From: a virus
Direction: 5' to 3' (one strand)
DNA length: 24,776 nucleotides
Virus record (IMG/VR): IMGVR_UViG_3300046451_000578
Location: 1-24,776 of that record
Positions 1 to 6,908 of the stretch are shown one piece after another. A model generated the notes under the pieces. That model ran no database searches. It had not been told where the DNA came from and saw nothing but the letters and a program-made list of their open reading frames with translations. Every line of letters begins with the position of its first letter. The stretch's first letter is position 1. The translations under genes and the position numbers were made by a program.

Positions 1-1
1 C

Positions 2-1045
2 CTAATGGTTGACGGAACTCACAAGTTACGAGTAGCCGGTACAGCAGTAACGACTGGAGCAATCACTTGGACAGACGCACTGACCATCGACAGCGCGGGC
101 GCAGTCAGCATCCCCGGCACGCTTGGTGTAACTGGCACTTCTACTTTAGGAAGCGTTAAATCCTACAACGATATATCTCTAACTAACTCAGCCGGTGGAG
201 CTATTGAATCGTGGATTTGGACTAATGACGCAGCAAGCACTATGAAAATTGGTGTAGGTCCAATTTCGTCAGCCAATGCCAAACTCGCAATCACCGCCAC
301 CGGCCTAGCAGTCACCGGCACAGTTTCGGCGAGTGGGAATACCACACTAGGGCCAGCCACAGGCACAGCATCCCCAACATTGACTGTTCAGTCTGGAGAT
401 AGTGGCGTTGGGATTTCTACTGTAAACTTAGGTACTAGAACAAGAGATTGGCAACTGTCTTCTGGCGCAGCACCGTACTCGCTAAAGTTAAGATATAACG
501 GCACGGATACCGGCCCGTTCGATTTACTAAACTTCACAACAGGTGGTGCGCTTGCAGTCACCGGCGCAGTCAGCGCAACGACACTCTCGACATTCTCGGC
601 GGGGATTGCGTTCAAGAGCGCAGCCACCGGCACGGGGGTTACCAATACCGGGCTGACGTTATCAGATTACGAAACCGGCGATTGGACTCCTAGCGTTGGC
701 GGGGATGCTACATATACGACTCAAGTCGGGACATACACCAAGATCGGCGATGTGGTTACGGTGTGTTGTAAGCTAGTCATTAACGTCATTGGAACAGGTT
801 CAGCAAGTCTTATTAGTGGGCTGCCTTTTACGGCGAGTTCGGCGGCTCTTCAATATATTGGGGGGTCAATGGCTGGGTTTTCTGGTTTGGCGATAGCTAA
901 AACCACCGTAATGCCGTTCACGATGCAGTCAAGTCCGTCTATTTATTTCCAGACAACCGCAGCGGCGGTCACAACAGCAACCAACGTGTCGGCAATTATG
1001 GGGAGTGGAACGAATTTAATGTTTACCATCACATTCAAAGCGTGA
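2..1045 (+). CDS. Tail fibre / receptor-binding protein, C-terminal part (5' end outside window)
   Basis: A structural fibre protein likely to sit at the virion's host-contact tip. The frame is open to the left edge, so the ATG at position 5 is probably internal and the gene continues upstream. The first ~200 residues carry degenerate repeats of the form AVTGxVSAxxxTTLG, typical of extended beta-structured phage fibres. From about residue 220 there is the familiar fibre C-terminal pattern, LSDYETGDWTP followed by YTKIGDVVTV and ISGLPF, found at the end of many phage fibres and appendages. Two small genes follow closely, then the lysis cassette. Which receptor it binds cannot be told. The fibre assignment is firm; whether it is the main receptor-binding protein is inference. 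Confidence 0.8.
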   Translation, partial: LMVDGTHKLRVAGTAVTTGAITWTDALTIDSAGAVSIPGTLGVTGTSTLGSVKSYNDISLTNSAGGAIESWIWTNDAASTMKIGVGPISSANAKLAITATGLAVTGTVSASGNTTLGPATGTASPTLTVQSGDSGVGISTVNLGTRTRDWQLSSGAAPYSLKLRYNGTDTGPFDLLNFTTGGALAVTGAVSATTLSTFSAGIAFKSAATGTGVTNTGLTLSDYETGDWTPSVGGDATYTTQVGTYTKIGDVVTVCCKLVINVIGTGSASLISGLPFTASSAALQYIGGSMAGFSGLAIAKTTVMPFTMQSSPSIYFQTTAAAVTTATNVSAIMGSGTNLMFTITFKA

Positions 1046-1076
1046 GTCGCGGCAGCATATACATTTTAAGAACAAT

Positions 1077-1358
1077 ATGGCATTAGAAAAGAAAACAGTT
1101 ACGGGTCAACTTGAGGTTGGCGAAAACGGTTCAATCGGTTTGCGAACCGACACAGTTGTCCTCGATGACGGAGTGGAATTGAGTCGCAGCTTCCACCGCA
1201 AAGTATTAGCACCGGGCGATGACGTTTCGGGCGAAGATGCGAAGGTTCAAGCCGTTGCGTCAGCAGTCTGGACGGATGAAGTTGTTGCAGCATACGCAGC
1301 GGCGGTTGCAGCGGCAGCACCGGCAGAAGCACCAGCGGAAGAAGCAGACGGCGAATAA
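1077..1358 (+). CDS. Small acidic-tailed phage protein, function unknown
   Basis: 93 residues, not assigned to a family. The first ~55 residues look like a small beta-rich domain (VTGQLEVGENGSIGLRTDTVV, then a segment with SFHRKVLAPGDD). From about residue 70 it turns into an Ala/Pro/Glu-rich tail (APAEAPAEEADGE). It lies 31 bases after the tail-fibre stop and 6 bases before a gene with a similar tail. No SD sequence is visible before the ATG. Position between a fibre gene and the lysis cassette suggests a small virion or fibre-assembly component, but that is only inference from place. Confidence 0.7.
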   Translation: MALEKKTVTGQLEVGENGSIGLRTDTVVLDDGVELSRSFHRKVLAPGDDVSGEDAKVQAVASAVWTDEVVAAYAAAVAAAAPAEAPAEEADGE

Positions 1359-1364
1359 TTTGAT

Positions 1365-1691
1365 ATGACGATTAAAACAGTCCCCACAGAAGCACTCAAT
1401 GCCAGCATTGTTGAGATTAAACTAAACTCGGCGGTGATGTTCGGGATGCAGTACAATCTCGAATGCTATAGTACGAGAAACCTAACGGATGAGGAAGGCA
1501 ATCCAGTTGTCGCAACCGGACTAATTCGTTCCGAGTTGCTCCAAGTCACCGGCCCTAAGTGGAAAGATTGGACGCCAGACGCAGCGGCAAGTGACGAGGC
1601 GTATATTGCTGGACTCGCTTTGACTCAATTGGGCTTGGAAGCTGCGCCAGTTGTAGAAGCTGCACCGGCTGAAGAAGCACCGGCGGAATAA
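1365..1691 (+). CDS. Small protein with Ala/Pro/Glu-rich C-terminus, function unknown
   Basis: 108 residues, no family recognised. Residues 1-90 look like a compact mixed domain, including KLNSAVMFGMQYNLECYSTR and a TGPKWKDWTPDAAASDEAY stretch. The last ~18 residues form an acidic Ala/Pro/Glu tail (VEAAPAEEAPAE) closely resembling that of the preceding gene, although the N-terminal domains are not obviously related. The gene begins 6 bases after its neighbour stops, so the two are almost certainly co-transcribed and may act as a pair. It is followed 11 bases later by a holin-like gene with a TTG start. Confidence 0.7.
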   Translation: MTIKTVPTEALNASIVEIKLNSAVMFGMQYNLECYSTRNLTDEEGNPVVATGLIRSELLQVTGPKWKDWTPDAAASDEAYIAGLALTQLGLEAAPVVEAAPAEEAPAE

Positions 1692-1702
1692 CGGGGTGAT
1701 GC

Positions 1703-1999
1703 TTGGGAACCGACACGGCAGATTTAATTCAGACGCTGGGTTTTCCAGTTGTCGCAGCGGCGGCAGCGGGCGTGTTTGGGTACAAGATCGTCTTCTACGT
1801 TCTGCGAAATCTGAGTGGCGAGATCAAGGAATTATATACGATAATTGTCAAACTCATTGACAGGTTGAATGGAAACGACAAAGAAACAAACAAGCTCGCC
1901 AAAGAAATTTCAATGCTGCGGGTCGAAGTCGCTTCCCTCTACAAGTGCATGGGGATTAACGCCAAAAGCAAAAAGGTTCCTAATGATCGCAGCGATTAG
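1703..1999 (+). CDS. Membrane-anchored coiled-coil protein (holin-like or i-spanin-like)
   Basis: 98 residues read from a TTG start preceded by a GGGGTGA sequence; no ATG serves this frame. One hydrophobic segment covers about residues 9-33 (TLGFPVVAAAAAGVFGYKIV, then FYVL). An amphipathic, charged region that looks like a coiled coil follows (SGEIKELYTIIVKLIDRLNG to SMLRVEVASL). This layout is seen in BhlA/UviB-type small holins and in inner-membrane spanins. A lipoprotein gene overlaps its 3' end in another frame, which favours the spanin reading. The neighbouring cluster of tiny membrane and exported proteins supports a role in lysis. Holin versus i-spanin cannot be settled from sequence. 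Confidence 0.65.
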   Translation: MGTDTADLIQTLGFPVVAAAAAGVFGYKIVFYVLRNLSGEIKELYTIIVKLIDRLNGNDKETNKLAKEISMLRVEVASLYKCMGINAKSKKVPNDRSD

Positions 2000-2102
2000 T
2001 GCGGGGGTAATCTGGTGTAGTGTTGGATGCCGGTCACTATCTGGAAACCTACAAATCGACACACCGTTCATCGATGTAGAATATGAAGGAACTCCGAAAT
2101 GA
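1983..2102 (+). CDS. Tiny lipoprotein, possible o-spanin
   Basis: A 39-residue protein beginning at an ATG with AAAAGG six bases upstream. The first ~15 residues are a hydrophobic lipoprotein signal ending in SVGC, so the mature chain would start at Cys16 (C-R-S-L-S-G) and be about 24 residues. It overlaps the end of the preceding membrane/coiled-coil gene by 17 bases in a different frame, as Rz1-type outer-membrane spanins overlap their inner-membrane partners. The frame extends upstream to 1869, but that N-terminus would be a non-hydrophobic shadow of the neighbour, so the lipoprotein start is preferred. Its lack of prolines and very short mature part make the spanin role tentative. Confidence 0.55.
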   Translation: MIAAISAGVIWCSVGCRSLSGNLQIDTPFIDVEYEGTPK

Positions 2103-2257
2103 GTTGGATGGATTTGGAGGATGTGAAGGTCGCAGCGGTAGCTGTAACAGGTCTGGGAAATTGGTTGGTGGATATAGATTTAATTCTGAAGGTCAGTATA
2201 AGCGCGGCTAGTTTGGTATATATAATTTTGAAGATTCGACAGTTGCTAAAAAGATGA
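2099..2257 (+). CDS. 52-residue single-TM protein, holin-like
   Basis: A short gene with a good SD sequence (AAGGA, 8 bases before ATG). It overlaps the previous stop codon and ends overlapping the next start (ATGA). The protein begins with an acidic amphipathic segment (SWMDLEDVKV). It has a hydrophobic stretch from about residue 23 to 46 (LVDIDLILKVSISAASL, then VYIIL) and ends in a basic tail (KIRQLLKR). Size, one membrane span and a charged C-terminus fit a small holin or holin regulator. The tight coupling on both sides and the lysis-type neighbours support this. No catalytic motif is present. Confidence 0.6.
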   Translation: MSWMDLEDVKVAAVAVTGLGNWLVDIDLILKVSISAASLVYIILKIRQLLKR

Positions 2258-2571
2258 AACGTATAATTATTATTGGGGCATTGCTGCTGACTGCGGCTAC
2301 TGCCAATGCTGGTGATCTGTTTGGTGCGGCACTAAAGCCCACTCCAGCGATCACCTTGTTTGGGCAAACACTGACTTGGCCGATCCCCTCGCTATGCGTT
2401 GGCGGTAAAGCAGGGGTGTTGCCAGATGCGAAGGTATCACCAGAGGGGTTGAACTTTAAAATCCCTTACCTCGCTATAGACATTCCGTTTCCGTCTATAA
2501 CGATGAAAGCTGGAACAAACTTGGTTGAGGTTAAGCTGGGTGCAATAGAAAAATCTGATGTTAAAAAGTAA
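2254..2571 (+). CDS. Small exported protein with signal peptide, function unknown
   Basis: 105 residues. The N-terminus is a clear Sec signal peptide: MKR, a hydrophobic core IIIIGALLLTAAT, then a likely cleavage site after ANA (about residue 19). The mature part is ~86 residues, rich in Pro and beta-prone segments (TLTWPIPSLCVGG, IPYLAIDIPFPSITM), with one Cys. I do not recognise a family and see no muramidase, amidase or peptidase motif, so it is not called an endolysin. It starts within the preceding stop codon and overlaps the next gene by 14 bases, so it is part of the membrane/lysis operon and presumably acts in the periplasm. Confidence 0.6.
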   Translation: MKRIIIIGALLLTAATANAGDLFGAALKPTPAITLFGQTLTWPIPSLCVGGKAGVLPDAKVSPEGLNFKIPYLAIDIPFPSITMKAGTNLVEVKLGAIEKSDVKK

Positions 2572-2779
2572 AACAATATGGACGGCGGCGGCGGCAATAA
2601 TTGCTGCAACTGGTGGGTACTTCACGGGCGAATTGGAGGTAGCAGAAATGTTGCAACTGATCGTGACAAGCGGCTTGGCAATATTCCTACGGATCGGTGT
2701 TAAGAAAAGTGAGGTTGCTGCGGATGCTGCGGTTGAAGCGGCAAGCTCAGTTTTGCCAGTTAAAAAAGCCACGGGCTAA
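2558..2779 (+). CDS. Two-TM holin-like protein
   Basis: 73 residues with two hydrophobic segments: about residues 7-24 (IWTAAAAIIAATGGYFTG) and 31-46 (MLQLIVTSGLAIFLRI), joined by a short acidic turn (ELEVAE). An Ala/Glu-rich then basic C-terminal tail follows (EVAADAAVEAASS to KKATG). Two helices with a short linker and charged tail are typical of class II holins and holin-like accessory proteins. It overlaps the previous gene by 14 bases, and its TAA overlaps the next start (TAATG). It is the best holin candidate in the cassette, but single-TM neighbours are also possible. Confidence 0.62.
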   Translation: MLKSKTIWTAAAAIIAATGGYFTGELEVAEMLQLIVTSGLAIFLRIGVKKSEVAADAAVEAASSVLPVKKATG

Positions 2780-3069
2780 TGGGAATCATCAGCGCAATTA
2801 TCGCGTTGTTAAAAGCCGTCCCGTCACTGGAGCGGCTTTTTTTGAAGGTTGCAGATGGGGTTAGGGAGGCACAAGCCCAACAAAGACTCGATGAGAAACT
2901 TACTCACATTGACAATGCTATGCGGCTTGCTCGCGGCGGGATGCTCCACTCCACGAAAAATGAATGGAGTGAAGACGCTGACAGATCACCCACAGTTTCC
3001 GAAGGCGGCACAGTCCGCGCCAGAGTGGACGAGGGCAGCACTGGAGACGGTGGCAAAATTGGAGTATGA
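2779..3069 (+). CDS. Putative inner-membrane spanin (Rz-like), with an embedded lipoprotein gene
   Basis: 96 residues. A short N-terminal hydrophobic/amphipathic segment (GIISAIIALLKAVP, residues 2-15) is followed by a helical, coiled-coil-prone region (LERLFLKVADGVREAQAQQR to DKLTHIDNAM-like sequence, to ~50). The C-terminal half is low complexity, probably because it must also encode the overlapping lipoprotein. That nested gene is in the +1 frame and ends 16 bases beyond this stop, the classic Rz/Rz1 arrangement. The membrane span is weaker than in typical i-spanins, so the assignment rests mainly on gene architecture. The start codon overlaps the previous stop. Confidence 0.6.
   Translation: MGIISAIIALLKAVPSLERLFLKVADGVREAQAQQRLDEKLTHIDNAMRLARGGMLHSTKNEWSEDADRSPTVSEGGTVRARVDEGSTGDGGKIGV
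2811..2843 (+). terminator. Intragenic terminator-like hairpin
   Basis: AAAAGCCG (2811-2818) pairs perfectly with CGGCTTTT (2833-2840) across a 14-base loop, and a run of seven T follows the stem. This has the form of a rho-independent terminator but lies inside the Rz-like coding region. It could attenuate read-through from the lysis genes into the tail genes, or be a codon-driven coincidence. The stem contains only four G-C pairs. Confidence 0.4.
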
Positions 3070-3085
3070 AATAGAGCGAAACTAA
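2891..3085 (+). CDS. Putative outer-membrane spanin lipoprotein (Rz1-like), embedded gene
   Basis: 64 residues from ATG 2891. It has a textbook lipoprotein signal: MRN, a hydrophobic core LLTLTMLCG, and lipobox LAAGC giving mature Cys18. The mature part (~47 residues; CSTPRKMNGVKTL onward) ends in a helical charged segment (LETVAKLEYEIERN). Most of the gene lies inside the upstream i-spanin-like gene in the +1 frame, and its stop overlaps the next start (TAATG). Known Rz1 proteins have exactly this nesting. The frame is open from 2849, but the earlier start would place a non-hydrophobic extension before the signal. Confidence 0.68.
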   Translation: MRNLLTLTMLCGLLAAGCSTPRKMNGVKTLTDHPQFPKAAQSAPEWTRAALETVAKLEYEIERN

Positions 3086-5838
3086 TGCCAGCGAATGATC
3101 CAATCATAGACGGTGACACTCACTTTGTGGGGGTGAATATGCGTCTCGATCCCGGCCAACTGAAGCCGGGTTTTTGTGCGTCTGCGAAGAACAAGAGGTT
3201 TGTGAATGGTAAAGCCGCCACTCGTCCCGGCATTAAGAAGATGCCTTGGTCTAATAAGGCGGCAGATGCTTGGGAGGAAAAAACCTATTTAACGGATAGT
3301 ATAGTTACTTATAGTGGTAGGGCCGCACTTGTAACGGGAAGCACCGCAGCGCAGGTTGATGGAGGCACTGGTGTTTTAGCAGCACAAACCACTAACGCAA
3401 GGATCATTAAGGGTAATTTTCCCGTAGATTCTTTCCTGTGGTGGGAACCTACACTCACTCCCGGCTGGGAAGATTCCAGTGGTACGTTAAATGTTTCGGG
3501 TGGACAAGTTTCTCATTTAGTGTCCTCTGGTTTAGATAATTTATATCAAGATATTAAAGCGGTTCTCGGTTGTGACTACACAATTAAAATCACGGTTACA
3601 AACGCAAACCCATCTGTGGGTCATGTTAAAATAATTGTCGGAACTATGGGGTATGGGTCTTCTGGAACTGTTGCTGACACTCCTACTGGATATACCTTTG
3701 AAGCAAGCACAACCCCATTAAAAGGACAGTACGCTGGCACAGCGGCAGGACAGCAATACACAGTTAGTGCTACATCTAAAGGGATAAACCCTAGCCGACT
3801 GAATATTCAAGCAACTTCGGATTTTGTTGGAAGTGTAGAAGCAATCACAATCGTAGAAGGGGCAACCCCCGAAAAAGTTGTGTTAAGCCCTACAACAGAA
3901 CTTGGAACAAACTCATATCAAGCCGGAGGCCCAATTAGCCAAGAAACAACGCTTGGCCCATTCTACAAAAAGAAAAACCTCTCGTTTGTTGTAAACGGAA
4001 CCTACTCGGTAAGCACCTCCGTTCAAAGTGTGTCAGTAGACGCAACCCCGCACGAAGTTGTATTTGGGGATACTTTAACCTTTCCAACTAGTGGGGGTAA
4101 ACTTCTGGTTAACGCAACTGCGGCTACGGGGGCAACTACTATTAGCGGAACTGTTTCTGAATTTGCACTAGTAAACGACGAAACAGGGGGGGTTGAAATG
4201 CCTCCTCTTACAACACACCTCGCGCAAGACGCCGCCACCGAACTCTACTGGGAAAGCCTCGGCCACCGCACCTACGGCTACGGCACAGTTTACGGCACTG
4301 GAATTTTCCGTGATCCAGCTTCCACCGAATATGTTTTAGTGGCTGCGGCGGACGGTGTGTACGCCACGAAGGAAGGCAATCCATCCACTAAACTTGCTGG
4401 GGTTTCCAGCGTTACTACGGATGTGGAGTTTGTCCAATGCTTCAACACCGTTGTCATGTTTCGTGGGCCAGATGTGGAGCCGCTATCTATGACTCGGATC
4501 GACATAGGGTTTGTGTCGATTAGCCAAACGGATACCGACATAACCATTGATGAGAACGAAGACGATGGCACGGAGAAAATTCCAAATGCCTCCACCGGGT
4601 TATTCTTTGCAAACCGACTGTTGATTCCGCATTCCAAAGATTTGGTGGCGGCGAGCGATTTTCTAAACTACACCCGGTATTCGCCGGTCATGTCGAACTT
4701 CCGAATTAACCAAGGAAGTGAGGACGAACTAGTTTCGTTGGTGCGAATTAACAACTCCACGATTGCGTGTTTTAAGACCAACAGCATCTACATTGTTTCC
4801 AACATCTACGGAAATATGTCAGACATCACGTTGGACGAAGTGACCCGTGAATATGGTGCGGTGGGGAAGAACTCCATTGTGCAGGTTGGGGATGATGTTG
4901 TTTTTCTTTCTAGTAAGAAGGGCGTGACTAGTTTAGGCGTTGCCCAGAATGGGAAAGTGTCGGCGGTGGATGTTCCAATGTCAGAACCCATCCAGCCACT
5001 CATCGACCGAATCAACTGGAATGCCGCCGGTAACGCCGCCGCTGCGTATCACAATAATCGCTTGTACATGGCCGTGCCGCTAGACGGGGCAAGCAGTTCA
5101 CAAGAGAACAATGCCATATTGGTGTTCGACTACCTCGCTGGTGGGTGGGCTGGATACGACACAGGCAACGCAATTAAAGTTAAGAAATTTCTGGAGACAA
5201 CCCACCAAGGCAAACGCCGGTTGTTCTTCCTAGACACAGACGGTTTTATAAATCTCTACGATGATGCGTTGACTGAGTGTGGGTTTGTGGATGAGCTACC
5301 AAAATCCACAGACTCCGCTGATGCAGATTTCGGGAACCTTAAGATTGAGCAGATTAGTGATGAGGTAATTACTAGAGGTTACACTGCTGGAGACATTAGT
5401 TCCAAAAAATGGCAGAGCGCGGAAGTTCATCTAGCCACCAACGATCCCAGCTTTACTATAAATGCACAATTTGATGGGCCGGAAGAAAACAATTTAGAAT
5501 TAGCGGGAAGTAAAACATTTAGCCGCACAAAATATGATCGTCCATTTGATAAGGCCGACTATGTGGAGTCGATGGCTGGAGATGATTTTATGACGAAATT
5601 TCGGCAGGATTACTCGGTGAACCCATCCACCGAGATTGATCTGCCAGATGGAATTGGGGTGGATGACAACACTGGATTCGACCCCGACCTCCACCAGCAA
5701 TCTCAAAACCGATACCGATACCGTGGCGAAGGGCGGTATGTACAATTGAAAGTGACGAACACAAATGGACGGGCCGAGTTAGTGGCGGCGAAAGTGGGGG
5801 CGATCCCCGGTCAGAATTTAACAAATAAAGCGATATGA
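3085..5838 (+). CDS. Tail nozzle / tail tubular protein B-like protein
   Basis: 917 residues, a large tail structural protein probably equivalent to T7 gp12 (nozzle). The N-terminus has the pattern GVNMRLDPGQLKPGF, then N-K-R-F-VNGKAATRPG, common in podovirus tail proteins. Residues ~115-262 look like an inserted jelly-roll, carbohydrate-binding-type module (GWEDSSGTLNVSGG; LYQDI; DYTIKITVTN; FVGSVEAITIVEG). From ~390 there are beta-propeller-like repeats, including KTNSIYIVSNIYG, REYGAVGKNSIVQ, DDVVFLSSKKGV, YHNNRLYMAVPLDG and NNAILVFDYLAGGWAGYD. It starts at the lipoprotein stop (TAATG) and overlaps the next fibre gene (ATGA). The inserted module could help adsorb to host glycans, which is inference. 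Confidence 0.75.
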   Translation: MPANDPIIDGDTHFVGVNMRLDPGQLKPGFCASAKNKRFVNGKAATRPGIKKMPWSNKAADAWEEKTYLTDSIVTYSGRAALVTGSTAAQVDGGTGVLAAQTTNARIIKGNFPVDSFLWWEPTLTPGWEDSSGTLNVSGGQVSHLVSSGLDNLYQDIKAVLGCDYTIKITVTNANPSVGHVKIIVGTMGYGSSGTVADTPTGYTFEASTTPLKGQYAGTAAGQQYTVSATSKGINPSRLNIQATSDFVGSVEAITIVEGATPEKVVLSPTTELGTNSYQAGGPISQETTLGPFYKKKNLSFVVNGTYSVSTSVQSVSVDATPHEVVFGDTLTFPTSGGKLLVNATAATGATTISGTVSEFALVNDETGGVEMPPLTTHLAQDAATELYWESLGHRTYGYGTVYGTGIFRDPASTEYVLVAAADGVYATKEGNPSTKLAGVSSVTTDVEFVQCFNTVVMFRGPDVEPLSMTRIDIGFVSISQTDTDITIDENEDDGTEKIPNASTGLFFANRLLIPHSKDLVAASDFLNYTRYSPVMSNFRINQGSEDELVSLVRINNSTIACFKTNSIYIVSNIYGNMSDITLDEVTREYGAVGKNSIVQVGDDVVFLSSKKGVTSLGVAQNGKVSAVDVPMSEPIQPLIDRINWNAAGNAAAAYHNNRLYMAVPLDGASSSQENNAILVFDYLAGGWAGYDTGNAIKVKKFLETTHQGKRRLFFLDTDGFINLYDDALTECGFVDELPKSTDSADADFGNLKIEQISDEVITRGYTAGDISSKKWQSAEVHLATNDPSFTINAQFDGPEENNLELAGSKTFSRTKYDRPFDKADYVESMAGDDFMTKFRQDYSVNPSTEIDLPDGIGVDDNTGFDPDLHQQSQNRYRYRGEGRYVQLKVTNTNGRAELVAAKVGAIPGQNLTNKAI

Positions 5839-6908
5839 GTTTAACTGTAACAGTCCAGAAGGGACATGATTTTTCGAGCGGCAACGTGACACGGGCCGCA
5901 TTAAATGCTGGAGCCGTTCCAACGGTTGCAGTTACTGGTAGTGTTGGGACGAGTGAGTTGGCGGCGGGTTCGGTGACAGGGACGGAGTTGAAAAGTTCTT
6001 CGTCGGTGGACGCAGACCGGGCCGTTACCACTAACCACATTCAAGATTCGGCGGTAACTACTGCCAAGATTGCAAATGATGCAGTTGATCTCACCAAACT
6101 AGATTACTCCACGGTGAAGGGGGCGTTGATAAAAATTGGAGATACTGCGCTGGACGATGGGGTTATGATACCAGAGGTGTTGGAAGCTAAAACCGATGGG
6201 AAAATCCTAGTGGGAACAGGGGTTGATCTCGCAAGCCTCGGCCACGACACAGAGACATCCACGATAGAAGGAGAAGCTATTCCAGATGGCCACTTAACTA
6301 TCGCGGTAAATGCCGACAAAAATGGCGTTAAACTAAACCTCAAAAATAGAGTGGTGGAGTTGGCGCATTTAAGGAAGAACAAGGATTCTTCGGATGCCGC
6401 TGTTCCAGCCGTTGTGGTGTTTAATAACAGCGGAGAACCGAGTGCCTTGACGGTTAATGAAGCGGATAAAGTTTTAGCTAGTTCGACAAGCGGGGTTGTG
6501 TTGAAAGTAGTTAATAAGAAAATCGACCTCCTTGGTACTGGAGGAGCGAAGTACGGGACAGAATCAACTGATACTAGTGAAGACAACGATAGAACATTTA
6601 TAGGGGTGCATGGTTTAAACCCCTCTGTTCCTTCTATTTTTAGTGTGTATCTTGAATGTATTGATGCCGGTGGAGATAAGGGGTACGCCGTTGGGGATAG
6701 GGTTCTTCTCCCCACAAGTTACGTTTCGGGTAAAAGCAATAACAGCACGGCGTATGTGGACGGAACAAACATCTATTTTAGTGTTAACCACACCCCAACA
6801 TTTTGCGACAAAAGAACAGTTGTCGCTTCTGAAGCTACGGATAGTGGTTACGGATTCGGTCGTCCCATCCCAAACAAGTGGAAAGTAGTAGCCCTAGTTA
6901 GCGCATAA
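5835..6908 (+). CDS. Tail fibre protein
   Basis: 357 residues, rich in Ser, Thr, Val and Ala, with no enzyme motif. The N-terminal ~100 residues carry short repeats around SVGTSELAAGSVTGTEL and SAVTTAKIANDAVDLTKL, a motif class common in extended phage fibre shafts. The C-terminal half is beta-rich (VYLECIDAGGDKGYAVGDRV, TNIYFSVNHTPTF, NKWKVVALVSA). The start overlaps the nozzle-gene stop (ATGA) and the stop overlaps the next fibre-gene start (TAATG), so the fibres are translationally linked with the tail gene. It probably joins the tail to the distal fibre; partner and receptor are unknown. Confidence 0.72.
   Translation: MSLTVTVQKGHDFSSGNVTRAALNAGAVPTVAVTGSVGTSELAAGSVTGTELKSSSSVDADRAVTTNHIQDSAVTTAKIANDAVDLTKLDYSTVKGALIKIGDTALDDGVMIPEVLEAKTDGKILVGTGVDLASLGHDTETSTIEGEAIPDGHLTIAVNADKNGVKLNLKNRVVELAHLRKNKDSSDAAVPAVVVFNNSGEPSALTVNEADKVLASSTSGVVLKVVNKKIDLLGTGGAKYGTESTDTSEDNDRTFIGVHGLNPSVPSIFSVYLECIDAGGDKGYAVGDRVLLPTSYVSGKSNNSTAYVDGTNIYFSVNHTPTFCDKRTVVASEATDSGYGFGRPIPNKWKVVALVSA

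Noticed and set aside
2254-2571. Endolysin in the lysis cassette
   Set aside because: The exported protein has no muramidase, amidase, transglycosylase or peptidase motif, so the name cannot be supported.
6104-6715. 203-residue minus-strand frame
   Set aside because: Entirely antisense to a tail-fibre gene whose repeats create long open antisense frames.
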